This document shows, in pieces, positions 1 to 5,829 of a stretch of 8,051 bases of DNA. Origin of the DNA: Methanosarcinaceae archaeon (GTDB taxonomy: Archaea; Halobacteriota; Methanosarcinia; Methanosarcinales; Methanosarcinaceae); the NCBI GenBank assembly GCA_020793555.1, contig DQIO01000226.1, positions 1 to 8,051 on the forward strand. Direction: 5' to 3'. The notes beneath the pieces were generated by a model, which worked only from the letters and a program-made list of their open reading frames with translations, was not told the DNA's origin and did not search any database. How positions within the stretch are numbered: the stretch's first letter is position 1; every line of letters begins with the position of its first letter. The position numbers and the translations under genes were made by a program.

Positions 1-17
1 GTAATAAGCAAATATTC

Positions 18-23
18 AGAGGA
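18..23 (+). promoter_or_regulatory. Ribosome binding site of the first kinase
   Basis: AGAGGA lies six bases before the ATG at 30, a normal Shine-Dalgarno position. An in-frame TAA at 24-26 lies immediately upstream, so the reading frame cannot extend further left and the ATG at 30 is the earliest possible start. Only 29 bases of upstream DNA are in the window, so the promoter cannot be judged. Confidence 0.6.
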
Positions 24-29
24 TAAAAC

Positions 30-2285
30 ATGATCAAGCGTAAAGAGGCAGAGGAAGCATTGCGACTTGAGCGCGATAATTTCATTAACATTTTAGATAG
101 CATGGAAGACGGTGTTTGCATTGTAGATCAACAGAACAATATACAATACGTAAATCCCACTATGGTGAAAGATTTTGGACTTTTGGAGGGGCATAAGTGT
201 CATGAATATTTCCATGACAGGAAAGAGGTTTGTCCGTGGTGCAGGAATCATGAGGTTTTTGCAGGCAAAAGTGTTCATTGGGAATGGCATTCATTTAAGA
301 ACAACAGGACTTATGACCTTATAGATACACCTCTGAATAATTTGGATGGAAGCATATCTAAGTTAGAGATACTCCATGATATCACCAAGCGCAAGGAAGC
401 TGAATTATTAATTCTAAAAGAGCGGGCTCAGGCGCAGCAATATCTCGACATTGCAGGAGTAATGTTTGTAGTTTTGGATAAAACAGGGGAAGTAACCCGT
501 ATCAATAAAAAAGGCTGTCAGATCCTTGGGTACGATGAAAATGAAATCCTTCATAAAAATTGGTTTGACTTTTGCATTCATGAAGACGTTCGTGACAAGA
601 TATGGCAAGTGTTTGAAAAATTAATGGCGGGTGAAATTGAACCGGTTGAATACTATGAAAATAATGTTGTTGCTAAATCGGGCGACCAAAGAATGATCGC
701 TTTTCATAATGCCGTGATCATGGATGAAGATTCAAACATCACAGGAATCTTATTTTCCGGTGAGGATATAACTGAACGAAAAAAGGCAGAGGAACAAATC
801 CGAAAATTATCACAGGCTGTTGAGCAGAATCCTACTACAATTGTAATCGCAGATATGGATGGAAATATTGAATATGTAAATCCTCAATTTACGAATTTAA
901 CAGGTTACACTTATGAGGAAGCTATCGGACAAAATCCTCGAATTTTACAGTCCGGTGAAACAAATTCTGAAGAATACAAGAAATTATGGGAAATAATAAT
1001 TTCCGGTCAAACATGGAGTGGAGAGTTTAAGAACAAAAAGAAGAACGGTGATTTTTACTGGGAGTCTGCTTTGATCTCACCGATCATGGATCAGGAAGGT
1101 GAAATAACTCATTTTGTTGCTGTCAAGGAAGATATTACAGAGCAAAAGATTACACAACAAAAATTGCAGAATGAAATCGATTTCTCAGCAAGTTTGATTC
1201 AGTTTTCTGCATTTCCACTATTTGTTATTGATTCACAGCATAAAGTTCTTCACTGGAACAAGGCTTGTGAAAAACTTACGGGAGTTAAAGCTGATGACAT
1301 AATTGGTACAAATGATCATGGAAAAGTATTCTATGGTTTTGAAAGACCTTGTATTGCAGATACCATCATCAGTAAAAAAATGGATGAGTTCCAAAAATAC
1401 TATCCAAAATATTCCAGCTCTAAACTCACATTAAATGGCCTACATGCTGAAAGCTGGTTCCCAAATTTAGGTGGGAAGAAACGATATATTATTTTTGATG
1501 CTGCACCAATAGAAAATAATGAGGGGAAATTGATCGCTGTTGTGGAATCATTGCAAGATATAACAGGGATAAAACTAGCCGAAGAGAAAATAAAAAAATA
1601 TGCTGATGAACTTGAACATTCTAATGAACTAAAAGATCTGTTCACGGACATTTTGCACCATGATCTGCTAAACCCTGCGGGTATTATCAAGGGATATACT
1701 GAACTGTTGCTTGATATGGAAAAGGGTGAGAAAAAGTCTAAATTCTTACAAAAGATCGAGCAAAACAATGAAAAACTCATCGATATAATTGAAACTGCAG
1801 CCAATTTTGCAAAGATTGAATCTATCGAGAAACTTGAATTTGAAACAAATGACATTTCGATTATTGTCAAAGATGTTGTAGAAAATTTCAGACCGCTAAT
1901 AATGAGTAAACAGATGGAATTTGAGTTTAAGGCTGATGGTGTATATCCCGCAAATGTGAATCCTGCGATCGAAGAGGTTTTTTCAAACCTGTTATCCAAT
2001 GCAATAAAGTATAGTCCCAATGAAAGCATGATCATTGTGGATATTATCGATATGGCCGACATGTGGAAGCTAACAGTAACTGATTCCGGGGAAGGAGTGT
2101 CGGATGACGATAAACCGAAACTTTTTGAGAGATTTAAGCGTGTGAACAAGAGCTGCATAAAAGGCACCGGTATTGGTCTTGCGATTGTAAAAAGGATCAT
2201 TGAACTGCATGGTGGAAGTGTTGGTATTGAGGATAATCCTGAGGGGACAGGAAGTGTATTTTGGGTAACTTTGAGAAAGGCGTGA
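30..2285 (+). CDS. Soluble four-PAS sensor histidine kinase
   Basis: This 751-residue protein is a cytoplasmic sensor kinase that should autophosphorylate on histidine and pass the phosphate to a response regulator not present here. Four PAS domains run at about 11-122, 128-252, 255-373 and 380-515, the first three ending in DIT[KE][RQ]K-type linkers. The dimerisation/phosphoacceptor region follows at about 531-600, with H544 in HHDLLNPAG. The HATPase domain fills about 610-751: N-box N657 (NLLSNAIKYSP), G1 box DSGEG at 685-689, F-box LFERF, G2 box GTGIG at 712-716. All catalytic landmarks are intact. PAS1 has Cys57, Cys68 and Cys71 in C-x10-C-x2-C spacing. PAS3 has a LOV/NifL-like GQNPRILQSG segment with proline (P303) where LOV domains carry their photoactive cysteine. 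No transmembrane segment or signal peptide is seen. The N-terminus, MIKRKEAEEAL, resembles an inter-PAS linker, so the gene may be a truncated descendant of a longer kinase. Ligands are unknown. Confidence 0.93.
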   Translation: MIKRKEAEEALRLERDNFINILDSMEDGVCIVDQQNNIQYVNPTMVKDFGLLEGHKCHEYFHDRKEVCPWCRNHEVFAGKSVHWEWHSFKNNRTYDLIDTPLNNLDGSISKLEILHDITKRKEAELLILKERAQAQQYLDIAGVMFVVLDKTGEVTRINKKGCQILGYDENEILHKNWFDFCIHEDVRDKIWQVFEKLMAGEIEPVEYYENNVVAKSGDQRMIAFHNAVIMDEDSNITGILFSGEDITERKKAEEQIRKLSQAVEQNPTTIVIADMDGNIEYVNPQFTNLTGYTYEEAIGQNPRILQSGETNSEEYKKLWEIIISGQTWSGEFKNKKKNGDFYWESALISPIMDQEGEITHFVAVKEDITEQKITQQKLQNEIDFSASLIQFSAFPLFVIDSQHKVLHWNKACEKLTGVKADDIIGTNDHGKVFYGFERPCIADTIISKKMDEFQKYYPKYSSSKLTLNGLHAESWFPNLGGKKRYIIFDAAPIENNEGKLIAVVESLQDITGIKLAEEKIKKYADELEHSNELKDLFTDILHHDLLNPAGIIKGYTELLLDMEKGEKKSKFLQKIEQNNEKLIDIIETAANFAKIESIEKLEFETNDISIIVKDVVENFRPLIMSKQMEFEFKADGVYPANVNPAIEEVFSNLLSNAIKYSPNESMIIVDIIDMADMWKLTVTDSGEGVSDDDKPKLFERFKRVNKSCIKGTGIGLAIVKRIIELHGGSVGIEDNPEGTGSVFWVTLRKA

Positions 2286-2287
2286 GA

Positions 2288-2644
2288 ATGCTTATGAAAA
2301 AGTGTGTGTGGCATCAGGGTATAATCATAGCGATATTTCTTGTAGTGATGATGGTTATATCCGTAACTCCGGTACAGTGTGAGGATCCGGTGATCAAGGT
2401 TGGTGCTTTGAGTTACATGGGTGATGAACAATGTTTGGAAATGTGGTCGCCGACAGTAGAATCTCTCACATCCGCGATTCCGGAATATGCCTTTATACTG
2501 GTGCCACTTGGCTATGATGAGATAATTCTTGCAGTAGAGAATAATGAAGTTGATTTCATACTGTGTAATCCCTTCATCTATGTGGAATTGGAACATACTC
2601 ATGATACTGAACGAATTGAAAGATGCCGGAATAGACCCATATAG
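2288..2644 (+). CDS. PhnD-like domain N-terminal fragment (part of pseudogene)
   Basis: This is the first open piece of the decayed gene, about 118 residues from ATG 2288. It has a basic N-terminus (MLMKKCVWHQG), a hydrophobic stretch of about 18 residues, then the mature part starting near EDPVIKVGALS. The segments VGALSYMG, LEMWSPTVESL, ILVPLGYDEI and VDFILCNPFIYVELE match lobe 1 of phosphonate/phosphite-type periplasmic binding proteins as used for extracytoplasmic sensing. After VELE (ending at 2593) the last ~17 residues are out-of-frame translation of the downstream segment and have no family likeness. A secreted half-domain is unlikely to fold or bind ligand. An automated annotation may call this a separate gene, possibly from an upstream TTG at 2261 inside the preceding gene; ATG 2288 is preferred. 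Confidence 0.55.
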   Translation: MLMKKCVWHQGIIIAIFLVVMMVISVTPVQCEDPVIKVGALSYMGDEQCLEMWSPTVESLTSAIPEYAFILVPLGYDEIILAVENNEVDFILCNPFIYVELEHTHDTERIERCRNRPI

Positions 2645-3188
2645 TGACGTGAAAAAACTCAGTTTCGGGGGGACACATGATGTAGTGTTTTATGCGGTCT
2701 TGAATGGTGATGTCGATGTCGGGATCGTTCGTACAAACATTCTTGAACAAATGGATGCCGAAGACAAGATCGATATCGATGATCTCACCGTGATCAACCC
2801 ACAGCACGTGAGTGGCTTCCCGTTCGTGCTCAGCAGCAGGCTCTATCCGGAATGGGCTTTTGCAAAGGTGATACATACACCACAAGGTCTTGCCAAAGAT
2901 GTGGCTATTGCTCTTTTCAAGATAGAAGAAAATAATCCGGCCGCCATTGCCTGCAATAATGCTGGATGGACAATTCCCCTGGATTATTGGCCTGTTCATG
3001 AATGTTTAAAAGAGTTACGTGTTGGGCCGTATGTAGGATATGGAGAAATCAGTCTTTACGATGATGATAAGCCAAATGTCTTTATAAGATTTAAGCGCGT
3101 AGGCAAAAGCAGTGTTAAAGGAATCGGACTTGGTCTTGCAATTGTTAAACGAATTGTTGAACTTCATGGGAGAGATGTCGGTGTTTAG
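2544..3188 (+). CDS. PhnD-like C-lobe fused to HATPase tail (part of pseudogene)
   Basis: This is the second open piece of the decayed gene, in the +1-shifted frame. The first ~19 residues, up to ATG 2601, merely overlap the N-terminal fragment out of frame. Family-like sequence begins near 2601: NELKDAGIDPYSD, LSFGGTHDVVFYAVLNGDVDVGIVR, then SGFPFVLSSRLYPEW, and GWTIPLDYWPVHECLKELRVGPY, all typical of the second lobe of PhnD-like sensor domains. From about 3060 the protein switches to a HATPase end (KPNVFIRFKRV, KGIGLGLAIVKRI, ELHG) like those of the two neighbouring kinases, and stops early at TAG 3186. It has no signal peptide, H-box, N-box or G1 box, so it cannot act as a kinase and would not be exported. 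It is best treated as part of the pseudogene. Confidence 0.5.
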   Translation: MKLISYCVIPSSMWNWNILMILNELKDAGIDPYSDVKKLSFGGTHDVVFYAVLNGDVDVGIVRTNILEQMDAEDKIDIDDLTVINPQHVSGFPFVLSSRLYPEWAFAKVIHTPQGLAKDVAIALFKIEENNPAAIACNNAGWTIPLDYWPVHECLKELRVGPYVGYGEISLYDDDKPNVFIRFKRVGKSSVKGIGLGLAIVKRIVELHGRDVGV

Positions 3189-3284
3189 GATAACCCTGCA
3201 GGGCAGGGGAGTGTATTTTGGGTGACTGTCAGGAAAGGTTGACTTGGTTCCTTGAGAAAACAATAAATAGAAACGATTAAGTCA

Positions 3285-3300
3285 TTATATTTATATAATA
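3285..3300 (+). promoter_or_regulatory. Candidate archaeal TATA box for the Cache kinase
   Basis: The gap 3243-3319 contains a run of only A and T, with TTATATTTATATAATA at 3285-3300, the best TATA-like element in the intergenic DNA of this window. It lies about 20-35 bases before the ATG at 3320. Transcription starting about 25 bases downstream of the box would give a leaderless or very short-leader message. That fits imperfectly with the possible ribosome site between box and ATG, so the box may lie slightly further upstream or translation may not need a Shine-Dalgarno. It would give gene 3 its own transcription unit, independent of the decayed gene before it. Confidence 0.4.
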
Positions 3301-3305
3301 AACTT

Positions 3306-3313
3306 GGGGTTGA
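3306..3313 (+). promoter_or_regulatory. Possible ribosome binding site of the Cache kinase
   Basis: GGGGTTGA resembles the archaeal GGAGGTGA anti-16S match with two differences and ends six bases before the ATG at 3320. It supports that start, as does the typical kinase/chemoreceptor N-terminus (short basic start followed by a TM helix). Confidence 0.45.
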
Positions 3314-3319
3314 AATTGT

Positions 3320-5551
3320 ATGAGGAGCACTATTGAAAAAAAACTGATCGTTGGATTTATGATAGTACTTCTGGTATCCTTTTTATTTGCCGGGGGAGTT
3401 GGATCATACCTATTCAATGATTTTATCCAAACCAACATTCAGGATGATGTTGTCCATGATCTGGACGTTGCTGATACCATATTTCAAAATCATTTAATCC
3501 AAATAAAGGATATGGCATCTTATAATTCAATTTCCCCGCGTATACGTGATACTCTTCTCGATAATAATTCTGTATTGCTTCGCCAAAATCTCGTTGATAT
3601 CTATAATGAAAGGTGCAGTGATAAACTTGACATCCTTATTGTTACAGATAACAATGGTATTGTCATGGCCAGAGCAAAAAATCCTGCACTATTCGGTGAC
3701 TCCATGGCAGAAAACGATCTTATTTCTCATGCATTGACCGGTATGACAGTATCATCCATTGAAATCATGACGCGTGAAGAACTGTTAAAGGAGAATAAAT
3801 TACTGGCTGATCAGGCATATATGGAATTCACCCCCACCCCAAAAGCAAAACCAAAATATGAGGACAACTCTACGTCTGGCATGGTATTAGTTGCAGCCGC
3901 ACCCATCCATGACGATAACGGCTATGTAATTGGTGTACTGTACGGGGCTGATCTGATAAACCGCGATTATAAGATCGTGGATGAAATAAAGAACGCTTTG
4001 TACAAAGGCAAAATCTATAATGATAGGGATGTAGGCACAACTACGATCTTCCAGGAAGATTTCAGGATCTCTACCAATGTTCTTACAGACACAGGAGAGC
4101 GGGCAATAACTACCAGGGTGTCTGAGGAAGTTAATGAAGCAGTGCTTGAAGGCGGTGAATACTGGAAAGACAGGGCTTTTGTGGTAAATACATGGTATGT
4201 TACTGCCTACAAACCCATAAAAAATGTAGACGGTGAGATCATAGGTATGCTTTCTGTAGGAATCCTGGAACAGCCATATATCGATGTCGCACTCAGGATA
4301 TTGGGAATATATCTTTTCTACCTGTTATCAGGTTTAATACTTTCCATGTTCATAGCCCGTTATTATTCCAGAATCATCACTCGACCTATTAATAAGTTGA
4401 TAAGTGGTACAGAAGCCATATCTAAAGGTGAATTTGAGAAAATTGATGTGGGGACAAAGGATGAGATCGGAAAACTTGCCGAATCATTCAATGTAATGGC
4501 AGAGGATTTACAAAAGACAATGGGTAAGCTGATCTCATCGAAGAATGAGATTGAGACGATATTTGAGAGTATCAGTGATATTGCCAGTGCTCAGGACATG
4601 GATATGAAGATCATTTTTACCAACAAAAAGGCAAAAGAAATCTATGATGAAGATGTTGTGGGCAAATTTTGTTATCAGGTATATGAGGGGAGAAATGAGG
4701 TGTGTGAGGACTGTCCTGCTATTAAATCACTAAAGACCGGGGAAGTTATGAGATTGGTCCATTCTCAAATGGACAAAGATGAGATCGAACATTATTACGA
4801 GATTACGGGTTCACCGTTGAAGGACGAGTACAAAAGGATCATAGGTACTCTGGTGATACGAAGGGACATTACAGAACAGAAGCGTTCCAATGAGCTTAAA
4901 GACCTTTTTACAGATATTCTGCGCCACGACCTGTTAAATCCTGCTGGCATTGTCAAAGGGTATGCTGAAGTGTTGCTTAATATGGAAGAGGACAAGAAAA
5001 AAATCCGCGCACTTCGAACAATTGAGCGAAATAATGAAAAAATCATTAACATTATTGAAATCGCAGCTAAATTCGCAAAACTTGAGACAGTTGATGAACT
5101 TGAGTTTAAAGAAATGGATATTGGTGCCATCTTTAAAGGAGTTGTGGAAAATTTCAGACTAAACCTTAAAGAAAAGCAGATGATACTTGAGTTTGCTGCT
5201 GAGGGAATATATCCAGCGAATGTAAATCCGGTTATTGAGGAGGTATTTGCAAACCTGCTGTCCAATGCCATAAAGTACTGTCCGGCGGAAAGCAAAATCA
5301 TTATTGATATACTCGATTCGGGTGAAGAGTGGAAAGTAACGGTGACAGACTTTGGCGAAGGTGTCTCGGATGAAAATAAGCCAAATCTTTTTGAGCGGTT
5401 CAAGCGTGTGAGCAAAGGTAGTGTTAGAGGAACAGGTCTTGGTCTTTCAATTGTCAAGAAGATTATCGTTCTGCACGGCGGCAGTGTAGGAATTGAAGAT
5501 AATCCAGAGGGGCGGGGGAGCGTGTTCTGGGTGACGGTGAAAAAATCATGA
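3320..5551 (+). CDS. Membrane Cache-HAMP-PAS sensor histidine kinase
   Basis: This 743-residue protein is a membrane sensor kinase. TM1 (about 9-33) and TM2 (about 325-347) flank an extracytoplasmic region of about 290 residues. That region resembles the tandem Cache (Cache_3-Cache_2) sensors of archaeal and bacterial kinases and chemoreceptors: DILIVTDNNGIVMARA, a proline-rich TPTPKAKPKY hinge at 171-180, SGMVLVAAAPI, DVGTTTIFQEDFRISTNV, and YVTAYKPIKNVDGEIIGML. Such domains bind small organic ligands, but the ligand here is unknown. A HAMP domain (about 346-400) and one PAS domain (about 404-520) follow; the PAS has Cys451, Cys462 and Cys465 in C-x10-C-x2-C spacing. The phosphoacceptor is H536 (RHDLLNPAG). 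The HATPase domain has N649, G1 DFGEG at 677-681, LFERF and G2 GTGLG at 704-708, all intact. The catalytic region is closely similar to that of the first kinase, marking the two as paralogues. No partner regulator is adjacent. It probably has its own promoter. Confidence 0.94.
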   Translation: MRSTIEKKLIVGFMIVLLVSFLFAGGVGSYLFNDFIQTNIQDDVVHDLDVADTIFQNHLIQIKDMASYNSISPRIRDTLLDNNSVLLRQNLVDIYNERCSDKLDILIVTDNNGIVMARAKNPALFGDSMAENDLISHALTGMTVSSIEIMTREELLKENKLLADQAYMEFTPTPKAKPKYEDNSTSGMVLVAAAPIHDDNGYVIGVLYGADLINRDYKIVDEIKNALYKGKIYNDRDVGTTTIFQEDFRISTNVLTDTGERAITTRVSEEVNEAVLEGGEYWKDRAFVVNTWYVTAYKPIKNVDGEIIGMLSVGILEQPYIDVALRILGIYLFYLLSGLILSMFIARYYSRIITRPINKLISGTEAISKGEFEKIDVGTKDEIGKLAESFNVMAEDLQKTMGKLISSKNEIETIFESISDIASAQDMDMKIIFTNKKAKEIYDEDVVGKFCYQVYEGRNEVCEDCPAIKSLKTGEVMRLVHSQMDKDEIEHYYEITGSPLKDEYKRIIGTLVIRRDITEQKRSNELKDLFTDILRHDLLNPAGIVKGYAEVLLNMEEDKKKIRALRTIERNNEKIINIIEIAAKFAKLETVDELEFKEMDIGAIFKGVVENFRLNLKEKQMILEFAAEGIYPANVNPVIEEVFANLLSNAIKYCPAESKIIIDILDSGEEWKVTVTDFGEGVSDENKPNLFERFKRVSKGSVRGTGLGLSIVKKIIVLHGGSVGIEDNPEGRGSVFWVTVKKS

Positions 5552-5740
5552 GATTGCTTTTAAAAGATTTGGCAAAACAGCAGTAATAAAATGAAATAAA
5601 AGTATAAAACAAGAAAATTTAATTTGGCCGGATTTATCTGGATACCTTTGACTCATGTCCAGGGAGTCCGATAGAGTTGAACTAACATAAAGTTAGATTT
5701 TATGTACAATCAAAAAGCGAGAAGTAAATGACTTATTACG

Positions 5741-5751
5741 AATTATACTTT
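5741..5751 (+). promoter_or_regulatory. Weak TATA-like element before the PAS-GAF kinase
   Basis: AATTATACTTT is the most TATA-like stretch in the 100 bases before the ATG at 5830. It is only a moderate match, and A/T-rich alternatives exist nearby (CTTTAATAC at 5753-5761) and further upstream, so this is a tentative call made by eye. Confidence 0.22.
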
Positions 5752-5817
5752 GCTTTAATACGTATCCACAATCCAGTCATCCGGAAGTGGCGCAGGGAGA
5801 CGTAAGACGGGAAGATC

Positions 5818-5822
5818 AGGAG
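5818..5822 (+). promoter_or_regulatory. Ribosome binding site of the PAS-GAF kinase
   Basis: AGGAG is followed by seven bases and then the ATG at 5830. It is the clearest Shine-Dalgarno match in the window and fixes the start of this gene just before its first membrane helix. Confidence 0.65.
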
Positions 5823-5829
5823 TCATAAC

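Larger units (their letters stand above)
2288..3242 (+). pseudogene. Decayed PhnD-like binding domain-histidine kinase gene
   Basis: The remnant starts at ATG 2288 (or 2294), two bases after the preceding kinase stops, with AAGGCGTGA just upstream as a plausible ribosome site; this suggests former translational coupling. It begins with a hydrophobic signal or anchor segment (about residues 12-30), followed by a PhnD-type substrate-binding domain. Three lesions are visible. First, near 2594-2607 the sequence jumps from the NPFIYVELE segment to NELKDAGIDPYSD, skipping the conserved middle of the domain (the region with the usual LKGK and S-x-SG motifs, roughly 60 residues by family memory), and the frame changes. 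Second, at 3060-3068, a GATGATGAT run, the end of the binding domain is joined directly to the last ~60 residues of a HATPase domain, so any TM, PAS, HisKA and N-box regions are gone. Third, TAG at 3186-3188 replaces the GAG found in both neighbouring kinases; the tail stays readable to TGA at 3240-3242. The remnant also has GIG in the G2 box and FIRF in the F-box. Function is very probably lost. Confidence 0.85.
5552..5829. other. 278-base intergenic region before the PAS-GAF kinase
   Basis: No credible gene is seen here. The left part (to about 5625) is very A-rich and includes AAAAGTATAAAAC near 5599-5610, a possible TATA-like element. A weak hairpin with 7-bp arms ACATAAA/TTTATGT spans 5685-5705 and competes with a smaller CTAAC/GTTAG pairing at 5682-5696; neither is followed by a long T run, so neither is a convincing terminator. 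Another TATA-like stretch, AATTATACTTT (5741-5751), would place a start near 5775 and leave a purine-rich leader of about 55 bases, more G+C-rich than the rest of the gap, ahead of the ATG at 5830. The region probably holds the end of one transcription unit and the promoter of the next, but the exact elements are uncertain. Confidence 0.5.

Noticed and set aside
1400..2602. A 400-codon open frame on the minus strand opposite the kinase catalytic region
   Set aside because: It lies antisense to strongly conserved HisKA-HATPase coding sequence, is rich in Ser, Phe and Ile as expected of a shadow frame, and has no recognisable domain. A similar 220-codon antisense frame opposite the third kinase (4795-5457) arises from the same conserved sequence.
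2544..2644. Overlapping frames that could suggest programmed frameshifting
   Set aside because: Conserved binding-domain sequence is missing between the two frames, no slippery run is apparent at the join, and a later nonsense codon and a second deletion are present. Pseudogene decay explains all of it.
3830..3860. Proline/lysine-rich low-complexity stretch in the Cache domain
   Set aside because: A TPTPKAKP-like hinge is, as I recall, usual in this Cache family, so it is not an insertion or a frameshift sign.
5557..5566. CTTTTAAAAG palindrome just after the third kinase
   Set aside because: It has no loop for an RNA hairpin and is a common chance string in A+T-rich DNA.
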